From Verrucomicrobiota bacterium (lineage in GTDB: Bacteria; Verrucomicrobiota; Verrucomicrobiia; Opitutales; UBA953): a DNA stretch of 64,000 bases. Made by a program: the position numbers and the translations under genes. Shown here piece by piece: positions 8,801 to 17,488 of the stretch (its first letter is position 1; each line of letters begins with the position of its first letter). The notes beneath the pieces are model-generated. The model saw only the letters and a list, made by a program, of their open reading frames with translations, did no database searches and was not told where the DNA came from. Location: positions 1 through 64,000 of the forward strand of contig BGOK01000004.1 in assembly GCA_003569205.1 (NCBI GenBank). The letters are read 5' to 3'.

Positions 8801-10233
8801 ATGAATGAAGGGCGCTCGGCGCTGGACTTGGCGAATGGCTGGGTGGTGCGGTCTCCATAAGCAAAGGCCCAATTCATGCAGCGCCAGGTATCGAACCATA
8901 GGCGGTTCTTTTCGACGATGGCTGTCCGTAACGCAGGAGCAACTTGAGCAGGGCTGCCCAGGGCTTGGGCGATAGCCTCGCCGACGACTTGGGAGCCCTT
9001 CGCGGTGAAATGCATCCCGTCGCGGGTGAGTGGCTGGGGGGCATCTTTAAGCGCGGTGAACAAGTCGACAAAGATCAAGCCGCGGGCTTGTGCGAGCGAA
9101 CGGGCGGCCTCGTTGAATTCTGCGAGCCGGGAGTTGAGCCCGGTGTTGTCGGGGATACGCGGGTCAGTGGGCTTTTCGAACGGGGCGGGTCCGATTACCA
9201 CGAGCCGGGGCGTCACGGCGGCGAAGTCTTGGAGCAGTGCCGCATAGGCGGCCTGGAAATCCGCGGGCGTGCGCGTGGCGTCGAGTGCTTCGACTTGGCC
9301 GAACCACGTGAACACCATCGTGGCGCCAGCGCCGACGAGGTTCTCGCGCCAAGAGCCCCATTCCATCATACGGTTCTGCCGGAAGACCGTATCACCTTCC
9401 CAACTCATGTGGCGGAATTTCGGTGCTAGCTTCTCTCCATGTTGGGTGAGGCGCGCTTCAAGTTCACCTTGGCGTTGCTCGAGCACCATGTTTTCGCCGC
9501 CCGTGAAGACAATCACCTCGGCGGGGGCGATGGCGAACTGACGGTCCACAAACGGCGCGGGTCGCACCTGCGCCTTGGGGGCGGGGCTGAGGCGTTGCAT
9601 GGGGGCGGGCAGCGCGGCGGCCTCCAGTGGGCTAGGCGGTAACTCCTCGATGTTGAAATCCTTGAAGAAAGCTTGGCCACCGCCGGCGGAGGAAATCTCC
9701 AGCGCGAAAGACCCTTGGCGGCGCCGCGGCGCGGGCTCGTGGTAATCAGCCATTGGGACGCCGTTAACCCAAGTTTGTAGGTGGGCCCCTTCGGCGCGAA
9801 CGCGGTACTCATTCCAGTCGCCTGCCTTGACCGTCGCCGACAGTTTCTCTTTGGATGGGTAGGCGATCATGCCACCCTTGGGCCCTTCTTTGAACAGGCC
9901 ACCATCATAGCCTTGGCCGATATCGCATTCCCAGCCGACGATGCGCTTACCCGCGGCCACCTCGCTGCGGAAGAACAGGCCAGTGCCGACTTTGCCGACG
10001 GTCTTGGCTTTGAACCTCAGGTCGAAGTTCTCGAAGGAACGCGCAGTGGCCAACCAAGAGTCAACGGGCTGAGCCGGACCGCCGCCCACCATGGCGCCGT
10101 CTTGGATCTTCCAGAAGCGGGAGGCGTCACCGCCCCAGCCCGCCAAGGATTTGCCATCAAATAGGTCAGAGGGTGCGGCCGTGAGGCCGATGGCGGATAG
10201 GGAAAGCAGGAAAAAGCGCAACAACGTGGCCAT
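5836..10233 (-). CDS. Giant exported DUF1080 - SGNH - membrane-bound dehydrogenase - HEAT - cytochrome c fusion
   Basis: A 1465-residue exported protein. I start it at the ATG at 10233, where a signal peptide begins (MATLLRFFLLSLSAIGLTAA); the longer open frame upstream adds a non-signal leader. Domains in order: DUF1080/3-keto-disaccharide hydrolase-like lectin fold (SDLFDGKSLAGW, about residues 20-205); an SGNH hydrolase-like domain with modified motifs (EVIVFTGGENM, ending in DGMHFTAKGSQ); the beta-propeller of PVC membrane-bound dehydrogenases (PVQIRWDERGRLWV, YILILEDTNGDGKAD); an alpha-helical HEAT-like region; and a C-terminal heme-binding segment with CLSCH near 1344-1348. It probably oxidises or cleaves a carbohydrate in the periplasm and passes electrons to the heme. 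The SGNH domain starts TGGEN rather than GDS, so its activity is doubtful. It ends convergently with the vWA operon. Confidence 0.87.
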   Translation of the reverse strand: MATLLRFFLLSLSAIGLTAAPSDLFDGKSLAGWGGDASRFWKIQDGAMVGGGPAQPVDSWLATARSFENFDLRFKAKTVGKVGTGLFFRSEVAAGKRIVGWECDIGQGYDGGLFKEGPKGGMIAYPSKEKLSATVKAGDWNEYRVRAEGAHLQTWVNGVPMADYHEPAPRRRQGSFALEISSAGGGQAFFKDFNIEELPPSPLEAAALPAPMQRLSPAPKAQVRPAPFVDRQFAIAPAEVIVFTGGENMVLEQRQGELEARLTQHGEKLAPKFRHMSWEGDTVFRQNRMMEWGSWRENLVGAGATMVFTWFGQVEALDATRTPADFQAAYAALLQDFAAVTPRLVVIGPAPFEKPTDPRIPDNTGLNSRLAEFNEAARSLAQARGLIFVDLFTALKDAPQPLTRDGMHFTAKGSQVVGEAIAQALGSPAQVAPALRTAIVEKNRLWFDTWRCMNWAFAYGDRTTQPFAKSSAERPSFIDELKKHLPRLEHAEATILALARGEKAPAPLPPAPPRADPAALSPDEEKANFKLRAGFDVSLFADERLGVVRPVQIRWDERGRLWVACIPSYPQLQPGEHGHDYILILEDTNGDGKADKALRFAEGLTMPMGFEFAPAEVGGGIYVLESTQLVHLPDRNHDDRADSRAVLLSGFGTGDTHQNANSLRWGPDGSLWFTQGYHIWSYVETPHGLAELNRSGVWRFNPRTLQLNSFLNESAGGLNCWGTTWDEHGQTFHGSGADMTIWHTTPGLIPTLHALPMPTALAVSRGKSMEPEFLGGSHLPADLSGVLMKSTYFTSQVQLYRLRDQGSSFATTDLGDLMSGGKEFRPVESRLGPDGTIFVADWLNPVIGHYQASYRDPRRDRSHGRIWRVTAQGRPLVTKPDLYHANADDLVGRLSSKEPWERAQAKSLLYRLPAKEAQAALHKVDLKQADLRLLYELSGVFAAHESPQPFIVQRMLTSDDYRWRAWGAHLLCTWGPQLPETLTWLEKAVRDEHPRVRLEAVVACGWQARQGTAAVQVACLALDKPLDPALNHALTLTIHALAPIWKSDLLAGKLGPQVRGDTLTHLIITAKDPQLLIQTRALAEQAANPATRETLLTVLVKSGTVADALVALDRSRSAPAVLLALTERAQLKPAEDYTAIVGTLLSGNSSAQQAAFSIFASTRKEYGQTSQLNALWKTTALAAEIRGPLLRALARTRGKPFSTEITPYLREAALQDVALAALTELDLIAGATEAARRLQSLQPGVPVAPLLQSHLGLKNGSMALATAITASPPSADQARLALAWLAQVGRDDAELRLALQKAAGFQTTGAVFSEALVKQLIEQADASGNARRGETLFMAAQSACLSCHKVGELGGIIGPDLSALGRAQTKEAIVESVLWPKRQVKEGYMLTVLTTKDGRTFQGYRSSESTETLTLRDFSANALVAVSKRELAARNDAGTIMPDGLTDRLSPAELADLLRYLFELK

Positions 10234-10385
10234 GGGGTAGGTTGTTTGTAGGCTAATCCTGACAGGTGGAAACAAGAACCTGCGGTCAGGGTGGGGTGGT
10301 GACCCGTACCCCCTGATTGCCATGAACGCTTGGGCCGGGCCAATCTCGCCAGTGGTAGCTGTTGGCTCTCAACCTCACCAAACAA

Positions 10386-10411
10386 GCAGGCCGCCCGAAT
10401 GGGCGGCCTGC
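10386..10411 (-). terminator. Strong GC hairpin after the autotransporter gene
   Basis: A perfect 11-bp stem, GCAGGCCGCCC / GGGCGGCCTGC, with a four-base GAAT loop lies 22 bases past the stop of the minus-strand autotransporter gene and ahead of the next minus-strand gene. Only a weak T-rich tail follows on the minus strand (TTGTTTGG), so it may be an imperfect intrinsic terminator or an mRNA 3'-end stabiliser. Confidence 0.7.
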
Positions 10412-10432
10412 GTTTAACGACTGCGTGGAGGC

Positions 10433-13400
10433 TTAGAAGCGGAACGAGTAGCCAGCCTTGAACTGATGGGCGGACTTGATGTCGGCGCCGGTGTGGTAGT
10501 CGTAGCCGAGGGTGGCGGAGCGGCCTTCGCCGAGTGCCAGGTTAAGGCCGACTCCCGTGCGCAGCAGGTCTTGGCCTGCGCCGGAGGTCCGGACGCTGAA
10601 GGACGTCGGTACTGCCGCGTCAGCGAAGCCCGCGTTCAACGTGCCGCCTTCGTTGCTTAAGGCATGCTCGTAGGCGATGTTGAGCGAAATCGTCAGGACG
10701 TCGCCGAGTTGGATGCCATAACCCATGCCGATTTCAGCGGTCACATCGGACTGGTTGGCAGCGGCGACGCTGAGGTTAGCGCCCGTACCCGTTTCGAGGA
10801 AGGCATCGGAAGAGCCGATGTTTCGGCTGATCCCGACGTAGGGAGTGAAGGCACCGAGCTTCGTGAAGCTCAGGCGGGCGTTCAGGCTCGTCGAATTAAT
10901 CTTCTGGTTGGCGAAGGACTGGCCGGAGCGCGTGCCGTTGGCATTGAGCTCTCCCATTACCACGCCGACGTCCAGACGACCTAACCCGATATTGGTGCCG
11001 AAACCGAGACCGTAGGAGCGACCCGAAGCCTCGGAGGCGAAGCCGCTAGCGCTGGACTGGCCGGAGTTATCGGACACCAGCACCGAGAAGACCGAGTCTG
11101 CACCGGCCTGGTGGCTGAGGACTGCGTAGCGGGCGTTCACGTCGAAGCTACCATTGAGCGTGGTCAAGGAGGCGGTCGAGGTCGACTGCTGTTGGTCATA
11201 ACCGAGGTGGACATTCCAACCAGCGTTCTCCGCGGTGGCACCGACAAAGGCCCGAGCCAGGGAGAGCGAGTTGCGGGAGGCCATCAGCATGGTCGTGCCA
11301 TACGGCTCAGGGGAGAGCGCGTCGAGGGCGGTGTCGACGTTCGCGGCGCCGAGGAAGGCGACCGCGGCGGCACCCATCTCGCCGGTGGTGATGAAGGCCT
11401 TGCTGGTGGCCAGCGCGGCAGTTCCGTTCTTGATCACCTGGGCGTTGGTGAGGCCGTCCGCGTAGAGTGCGGTGGCAATCGCCTTACGGTTGGTGTCGAC
11501 GGTCAGGTCGGCGAACGTCTGGGTTTCGGTCAGGCCGGAACCGTGGATGCGGCCGGTGGCGTTATTGAAGAACACCTGCGTGGTCTGCGTACCGCGGTCG
11601 AGGTTCGTGAACGCACCCGAGTAGGCGAGGGCACTGACGGCGAGGACGGATTCGGTGCGGGCGAGGTCGTAGGTGCCGCCGGTCTTGGTGGCCTTGATGG
11701 TGCTGCCAGCTTGGAACGTCGCGGTGCCAGAGACGATCACTTGGTCATGCTGCGTGTTTGCGGTGAGGCCCCAGACTTCGATGTCGAGCGTACCCGCTTC
11801 GATGTAGTTACCGGAGATATTGATCGTGCCGGGGGAGTTGCCAGGAGCGAGCGTGCCAAGGTTGGTCAGGTTGCCGACGATGCTGGCGTTACCGCCGAAG
11901 CTGCCACTCTTGAGGATGCGGACCGCGGAGGCGAGCGAGCCGTTGACGACGAGCTTGCCGGCTTCGACGTTGGTGTTGCCGGCGAAGGTGTTGGCCCCGG
12001 TGAGGGTCAGCGTACCCGAGCCGTTCTTCCAAAGGCCGCCGTTACCGCCGATGGCGCCGGAGACCGAGGTGTTTGCGGTGGTGTTGAAGACACCGCCCGT
12101 GCCGTTGAGGGCGATGTTATGGCTGATGGCCGTGCCGCTGGCGACGATCGTGCCGCCGTTGTCGAGCGTCAGAAGATTACCGATCAGGCCGCTGTTGGAG
12201 CTGGTCTTGTAGTTGAGGGCGATGAACTGGCCGCCTTCAACGAGGGTGGCGGCGCTGGCGCCCGTGGCGGCGGCGTGGTTCTGGGTTGCGACGAGGAACC
12301 ACTTGCTACCATTGATGCCGTCGTTGACGATCGAGGTGATGTCGACGATGCCAGAGTGTTCTTCGTCGATGGTCTGGAACTGGGTTGCGCCCGTGGTGAA
12401 GCGGTTACGGTCGGATTCGAAGATCTGCACGGCCGTGCCTTCAATTTGGGTCTGAGAGCCGGCGAGGGGGTTAACGACCCAATGCTTCGCGACGTATTCT
12501 TTGCTCCCTGGGTCTTCCTGAATGTAGAGCAGGCCGTCATCGCCCACCGTGATGTTGTCGAAGCTGGCAGCCTTGGCGCCATCCTTGCCGGTCAGTTTGG
12601 CGCTATCGACGAGCACCTTAATATTGCCGCCCGTGGTCAGGATGCCAGAGGGGTCGTTGTTGAAGTCGAGTTGGTAAATCTTGGAGGTGACGACCACGCT
12701 ATTCACCGTCGCACCCGTGGTGGCGAAGAGGAGGGAGTCGTGATCGAGCCATTGGGCGTCTTCGGGGCGGGCAAACTGGGTCACGCCGAGGAGGGTCGAT
12801 TCGGTCTGGAACTGGGCACCCGTCTTGGCGGCGATGGTCGTATTGGTGAAGATCTGGGCGAGAGCGAAGGTGCCAGTGATGCCCGTCGCGTTTTCAATGG
12901 TCACCGCGCCGGTGTAGCCGGCGGCGGAGGTCACCTTGATGCCGTAAGTGTTACCGTTGGCGAGGCCAGCCATCTGGACGGCGTTACCGAGGTTGGTCTT
13001 GGTACCGATGTAGACGTAGACTTCGCCGGGGGTGGCGTCATCCGTCCCGACGACGACGGTCTGGAGGCGGGCGGAGAGTAAGGCCGGGCCGTAGTTCGAG
13101 CGTGGGACGAGATTTTCGTAGGAATACTTACCGTGGTGCGGGAGTTCGTAGACCTTGCCGGCTTCGGCTCCGTCCACGATCCAAGCGAAAGCCTTACCTT
13201 CGGCGCCGGTTTCTTCGCCGTTCATGAAGATACGGCCGTTATAGCCATAACCAGAGACGCTGTCATAGAGGGCCTCGAGCTTCGGAAGTTCGGCGGCGCA
13301 GGGGCGGAGGTAGGCGTACGGGGTGCTGACGGTGCGTGCGGCCCAGTTGCCTGCTCCGGAGTTGGCGGTGGTGTCCCACATCATCTGGTTCGTGGCGGAC

Positions 13401-13780
13401 GTGACGAAGTCGCCGCCGGAGATGACCTGCCAGGTGGACGTATTGATGACCCATTTCGAGACGAAGCCGCCAGCAGCGCCGTGAGCGCGTACGGCACCCT
13501 TAAGGACGCCAGTCGTATAATCATTACCGATCTCATGGTTGGCGAGAACGGTCATCGTGCCGTTACCGTTGCTGTAAGCGCCAAGGCCATCGGGGATGCC
13601 GGCCATCTGATAGCCATTGATGGCATCGCCCACGGTGAGTAACGCAGTTGCCGACCAGCCCGGTGAAGTGGGCGTGAGGTAGGACGTTTGCGAACTGGAG
13701 GGACCGGTGATCACGTTCTGCGCAGAGAGCGTGACCGTGGCGGCGGCAGCGAGGAGGAACGAACGGGCGAGGTTTTTCAT
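10433..13780 (-). CDS. Autotransporter with PhoX/DUF839-like passenger
   Basis: A 1115-residue outer-membrane autotransporter. Residues 1-20 form a signal peptide (MKNLARSFLLAAAATVTLSA). The passenger from about 25 to 520 resembles PhoX/DUF839 proteins: GYQMAGIPDGLGAYSNGNG, TVLANHEIGN, RIFMNGEETGAEGKAFA, FARPEDAQWLD and YIQEDPGSKEY match the phosphatase-like beta-propeller layout. An autotransporter-associated beta-strand repeat follows (GSGTLTLTGANTFAGNTNVEAGKL). The last 270 or so residues form a beta-barrel that ends HQFKAGYSFRF, with the terminal Phe needed for BAM recognition. It would display a propeller domain on the cell surface. Whether the passenger is a phosphatase is uncertain, because the catalytic residues were not confirmed. 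A strong hairpin follows the gene. Confidence 0.85.
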   Translation of the reverse strand: MKNLARSFLLAAAATVTLSAQNVITGPSSSQTSYLTPTSPGWSATALLTVGDAINGYQMAGIPDGLGAYSNGNGTMTVLANHEIGNDYTTGVLKGAVRAHGAAGGFVSKWVINTSTWQVISGGDFVTSATNQMMWDTTANSGAGNWAARTVSTPYAYLRPCAAELPKLEALYDSVSGYGYNGRIFMNGEETGAEGKAFAWIVDGAEAGKVYELPHHGKYSYENLVPRSNYGPALLSARLQTVVVGTDDATPGEVYVYIGTKTNLGNAVQMAGLANGNTYGIKVTSAAGYTGAVTIENATGITGTFALAQIFTNTTIAAKTGAQFQTESTLLGVTQFARPEDAQWLDHDSLLFATTGATVNSVVVTSKIYQLDFNNDPSGILTTGGNIKVLVDSAKLTGKDGAKAASFDNITVGDDGLLYIQEDPGSKEYVAKHWVVNPLAGSQTQIEGTAVQIFESDRNRFTTGATQFQTIDEEHSGIVDITSIVNDGINGSKWFLVATQNHAAATGASAATLVEGGQFIALNYKTSSNSGLIGNLLTLDNGGTIVASGTAISHNIALNGTGGVFNTTANTSVSGAIGGNGGLWKNGSGTLTLTGANTFAGNTNVEAGKLVVNGSLASAVRILKSGSFGGNASIVGNLTNLGTLAPGNSPGTINISGNYIEAGTLDIEVWGLTANTQHDQVIVSGTATFQAGSTIKATKTGGTYDLARTESVLAVSALAYSGAFTNLDRGTQTTQVFFNNATGRIHGSGLTETQTFADLTVDTNRKAIATALYADGLTNAQVIKNGTAALATSKAFITTGEMGAAAVAFLGAANVDTALDALSPEPYGTTMLMASRNSLSLARAFVGATAENAGWNVHLGYDQQQSTSTASLTTLNGSFDVNARYAVLSHQAGADSVFSVLVSDNSGQSSASGFASEASGRSYGLGFGTNIGLGRLDVGVVMGELNANGTRSGQSFANQKINSTSLNARLSFTKLGAFTPYVGISRNIGSSDAFLETGTGANLSVAAANQSDVTAEIGMGYGIQLGDVLTISLNIAYEHALSNEGGTLNAGFADAAVPTSFSVRTSGAGQDLLRTGVGLNLALGEGRSATLGYDYHTGADIKSAHQFKAGYSFRF

Positions 13781-14071
13781 GGTGGGGATAGCACCTTAGC
13801 CGTTTAACATTACAGATTGATGACAGGTTAACGACGGATGTGTCATACACCGAACGGTAACATTTGGCACAATCTTGATGCTTCTACTAAAGGAGGTGAC
13901 TGCACTGGCCGGATGATTTTACGGAGGCGTCCGCTGGCGGGGGAGGGAGGGGTGCCCTGGTGGCCTTGGGTCAGAGGGGGGCTACCGGAACGATACCCCC
14001 TTGACGGTCAAGCAGTTGGACTGCCCTCGGAGCAGGCTTGCGGGCAGTTTCTTCTTGGGTAATTAAGGTCG
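13781..14071. other. Divergent intergenic region
   Basis: About 290 bases separate the divergent autotransporter and NERD-helicase genes. It must hold both promoters, but I see no convincing -35/-10 pair. An AAGGAGGTG Shine-Dalgarno-like string lies at about 13890-13898 with no supported gene after it. No repeat or RNA gene was recognised. Confidence 0.4.
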
Positions 14072-15777
14072 ATGGCTCGATGCATTCCCGACCGACTTCA
14101 TGCCGTCCAGTTTGATGAGGCTGAGGCCGAACTCCTTGAGCGCCTGCGGTTCGAGCTTTCCGATGAGTACATCGTGATTCCTTGTCTGGAAGTTCCCCGT
14201 CAGCGTGGAGCCATCGATTCGGAGGCGGATTTTGTGATTCTGCATCCCCGGGGCGACTCGTGCTCGAGGTCAAAGGCGGGGAAATCGGTTGCCAAGGCGG
14301 TCGCTGGTATCGCGTCCGTAAAGGCCATCGCGAATCCATCGCCCCACCTTTCTACCAGGCTCGCGACAACAGCTATGAAATCCGCGAGTACCTCGAGCGT
14401 CTCTGTGGTCGCGAGTCGGTGGAGGCACGGATGCCGTTCAATCAAGCTATGGTTTTCACGGACGTCGATTTCAACGCCCAGACCTTCGAGTGCCCCAAGG
14501 AACGCATTGTCGACCGGGCCGAACTGGCCGTGCACACGCTGGCCGAGATCGTCAGCCGGCTACTCGATGATGGTGAAGCGCGTTTTCGCCGTCATTTCCC
14601 AGACCGCGAGTTACCCGCTCCCGCAACGGATGCGCAGTTGCTGGGCGTGGCACAGTTACTGCGGCCGGATTTACGCCTGACGTCTAATCTCTCGGCGACG
14701 GACATGGATTTAGAACTGATTCGTCTTTCCGCTTCGCAGCTTAATGCCCTCGACTTGGTGAAGAAGAATAAGCGCCTACGCATCACCGGCGGCCCGGGTT
14801 CAGGGAAGACGCTCTTGGCTGTAGAGACTTGCCGGCGCGAGCGGGCGGCGACCCCTTACGCTAAGATCGGCTTACTTTGTTTCAATCGTCACTTGGGCGC
14901 GCACCTCACCGACGTCTCTGCTCGCGAAGGCCTCACGACGGTCCGGGCTGGCTCATTCTATGCACATATCGATCAAGTCTTAGGCGACGTCTCGGATGCG
15001 GCTGCCACCGACCCCGCGTATTTCCGGGCGCGCGTACAGCGGGCGACCGAAGTGGCGCAAGTGTGGCCGCTGGAGGCGAAGTTCGATCTCCTCGTGATTG
15101 ATGAAGGTCAGGACTTACGTGACGATGCCAGCAAGTTAGCCTTCATGGATGCCATCTTAAAGGGTGGGCTCAAGGACGGCCGTTGGTGGTGGTTTGAAGA
15201 CCTTGACCAGATTCTCTCCCCGGAGGAATCGGTGCTGCCCTCGGCAGCGGGACAGGCTTTATTTGCACTCCTGGATGGTGCGCCTGAGGCCGTTGTTGAG
15301 CGTAACTGGCGGAACACGGAACAGATCGCCCGTGCCGCCGCGAAAGTCATGGGCCGTTCGGCGCATGAGGGCTCTGGCATCAGCGGACCCGCCGTGACCA
15401 CCGCCGCGTATCAGCCCGGTAAGGAACACGCGACCTTAGAGGCGATGATGAAACACGTGGTGCTGCATCAACAAGGCCCTGAGGATATCGTGGTCCTCAG
15501 TGTTCGTGGGGCTGGTAAGGAATGTTACGCCGGCCAAGCCACCCTGGCGGGATTACGTCTCGTGCCCTTTGACCCGTCGCGTCCCTATGTGCCGGGGACC
15601 TTGCGTACCTCGACCGTCTTCAAGTTTAAAGGCATGGAAAGTTACGCGGTCGTCTTGGCCGACTTGGATTCCCTGGCGACCGAACGCGATCGCCGGAAGG
15701 CCTACGTCGGCATCAGCCGTGCAAAGTATGCGTTATATATCTTAGCCTCACCGGCCGCCGAGCAGGCCTTGCGTTGA
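14072..15777 (+). CDS. NERD domain / superfamily I helicase-like protein (one frameshift)
   Basis: About 568 residues once a single missing base near 14250, in the CCCCGGGG tract, is allowed for. The N-terminus (MARCIPDRLHAVQFDEAEAE, then EADFVILHP joined to GRLVLEVKGG) is a NERD nuclease-related domain; the D...E-V-K spacing fits the PD-(D/E)xK fold. The rest is a UvrD/Rep-like ATPase: Walker A GGPGSGKT, a Walker B-like LLVIDEGQDL, motif IV-like RNWRNTEQIARA, and motifs V-VI KFKGMESYAVVLADLD and AYVGISRAKYALYIL. It is likely a cytosolic DNA or RNA processing enzyme, seen elsewhere in repair and phage-defence settings. Here it has no recognisable defence neighbours. The stop is three bases from the stop of the convergent HupE-like gene. 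Confidence 0.83.
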
Positions 15778-15780
15778 GCC

Positions 15781-16953
15781 TTAGAACGTCCGGGATACGG
15801 CCCAGTAGACGCCCGCCAACGCGATAGCTGTCGAGCCGGGTATGACGACCCAGCGGCGATAGCGCTCTTCGTCCTTGATCCAAGCCGTCGCAGCAAGCGC
15901 AAGGGCAATGATCGCCAATTGGCCCAATTCGACGCCAACGTTGAAACCAAGCAGCGAGCCCAGGAGGGAATCGGCTGGGATACGATCATCCACCAGCCTT
16001 TGCGCGAATCCAAGGCCGTGGATCAGGCCGAAGATGAAGACCATCGCCAAGCGGAACTTGCCATACGTTGGCCGGAAGAGGTTTTCTAGTGCGATGATCG
16101 CGATGGAAGCGGCGATGATTGGCTCCACGATCTCCGCCCGCACTGAGATGTAACCCAAGGTAGCCAACGCCAAGGTGATGGAGTGGGCCAAGGTGAAGGT
16201 TGTGACCTGCGCGAGAATTGGCCGCCAAGTGCGGGCGAGTAGGAAGAGGCCGAGCACGAAGAGGATGTGGTCGAGTCCTTCTGGAACGATATGATGGAAG
16301 CCTTCTCGTACGCGGCTCCAGAACGTGCTCCAGCTGCCGCCCGTATCGCTCTGCGCGGAGATGGCGCCCTTGGTCGCACCGCTGGAGGGTGCGGTCGTCA
16401 AGCCTGTCAGGTCCAAGGTGTAGCTGCTTTCGCCGGGAAATAGGACAGCGATGCGCGGGTGGGCTTGTCCGTTGACGGTGTTCTGGAAGACGACGGAGAC
16501 TTTGTGTCCCGGGAGGGAGCGCACCTGCCAGCCAGTCACCCCGGCAGGCAATTTGGTCTGCCACTTGCCCCGCGCGATGACCGCATCAGCAGGGTCTTTT
16601 AGCGGCTGACCCGTCTCGGCGATGAATTCGAAGGTGAAGTCGGGTTGAATCCGGCCGATGGGCTCCAAGCGCAGTTCGACATGGGCGGAGAGGAAGGCAC
16701 GCATCTGCTTGAGCAGGTCGGCGCGTTGCTCGGCGCTGTAGCTCTGGAAGTCCTTAAATTCGAGGTCGGGGGCTAGTTTGGGGCTTTCGGCCCAGCTTCG
16801 GGGGCTGATTTCCACGGTAATTTCCGCGGTGCCATTGGCTTGGAAATCGCCCCTGACCGGGATGTCGGGGATGGAGTGGGCGTACCCGGACACGGCTAAG
16901 CAGGTCAAGCAGACCCAAACTAGGGAGCGGAGTAGGGGGGGCGTCCAAGGCAT
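15781..16953 (-). CDS. HupE/UreJ-like membrane protein with exported N-terminal domain
   Basis: A 390-residue membrane protein. I use the ATG at 16953, which gives a signal peptide (MPWTPPLLRSLVWVCLTCLA) ending at GYAHS. A periplasmic domain of about 190 residues follows, then a membrane block that begins HHIVPEGLDHILFVLGLFLL. The HxxxG.DH and later HSITLALA and GLIHGLGFA histidines are typical of the HupE/UreJ_2 family, thought to carry or bind metal such as nickel or cobalt. The substrate is not shown here: no urease or hydrogenase genes are nearby. It is convergent with the NERD-helicase gene and divergent from the small exported protein. Confidence 0.8.
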   Translation of the reverse strand: MPWTPPLLRSLVWVCLTCLAVSGYAHSIPDIPVRGDFQANGTAEITVEISPRSWAESPKLAPDLEFKDFQSYSAEQRADLLKQMRAFLSAHVELRLEPIGRIQPDFTFEFIAETGQPLKDPADAVIARGKWQTKLPAGVTGWQVRSLPGHKVSVVFQNTVNGQAHPRIAVLFPGESSYTLDLTGLTTAPSSGATKGAISAQSDTGGSWSTFWSRVREGFHHIVPEGLDHILFVLGLFLLARTWRPILAQVTTFTLAHSITLALATLGYISVRAEIVEPIIAASIAIIALENLFRPTYGKFRLAMVFIFGLIHGLGFAQRLVDDRIPADSLLGSLLGFNVGVELGQLAIIALALAATAWIKDEERYRRWVVIPGSTAIALAGVYWAVSRTF

Positions 16954-17051
16954 GGCTTCGGACGATGCCCCCTCGGTTGGGCGGTTCAACCCGATTGTCA
17001 TTGGCAACCCTCGGAAAAGTGCTCCACTAAAGCTCCCCAAACCAAAACCAC

Positions 17052-17384
17052 ATGAAGAACATCCTCAGCATCCTCACCGTTCTTGCCCTCGCTGCCGCCG
17101 CCCAGGCTGGTTGCGGTGCCAAGATTTCCTCCAAGGGCACCTTGAAGTCCTATGACGCCGACAAGAAGGAGATTGTTGTCTCCGTCGACGGCAAAGACTC
17201 CAGCTACACCTTGACCCCAGAGACCGAAGGCGTCGCCAAGGTCGCTGACCTCAAGGGCAAGACCGTTAAAGTCGACGTAGATAAGCACGTCCAGACCAAG
17301 GTACTCGCCGTCTCCGCCGCTGACGCTGCTCCGGCCGAAGAGCCTAAGAAGGAAAAGAAGAAGAAGGAAAAGAAGGCTGCCTAA
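17052..17384 (+). CDS. Small exported protein with lysine-rich tail
   Basis: A 110-residue protein with a signal peptide (MKNILSILTVLALAAAAQA) that ends just before GCGAKI. A possible lipobox-like context exists, but signal peptidase I cleavage is equally likely. The central 60 residues look like a small beta-barrel (GTLKSYDADKKEIVVSVDG), similar to the OB-like folds of small secreted proteins. The C-terminus is EEPKKEKKKKEKKAA, strongly basic. No family was recognised. It is monocistronic, and a textbook terminator follows 25 bases after the stop. Confidence 0.75.
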   Translation: MKNILSILTVLALAAAAQAGCGAKISSKGTLKSYDADKKEIVVSVDGKDSSYTLTPETEGVAKVADLKGKTVKVDVDKHVQTKVLAVSAADAAPAEEPKKEKKKKEKKAA

Positions 17385-17408
17385 GCCCTCTGTTCTTCTG
17401 ACCTCACG

Positions 17409-17437
17409 AACCCGCCATGAAAATGGCGGGTTTTTTG
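17409..17437 (+). terminator. Rho-independent terminator
   Basis: A perfect 8-bp stem CCCGCCAT / ATGGCGGG with a GAAA tetraloop is followed by six T residues. It ends the transcript of the small lysine-rich protein. Confidence 0.93.
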
Positions 17438-17488
17438 TTGGCCGGGCGCCAGCCTTGTCATTCGGGGCGGTAAGTGCGATAGTCTGAT

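Noticed and set aside
11111-13081. 656-residue open frame on the plus strand opposite the autotransporter gene
   Set aside because: It is rich in Gly, Val, Asp, Arg and has no motif; the minus-strand protein has clear domains, so this is an antisense shadow of a GC-rich gene.
14182-14680. Two overlapping plus-strand frames as separate genes
   Set aside because: They join into one NERD-helicase by a single base near 14250.
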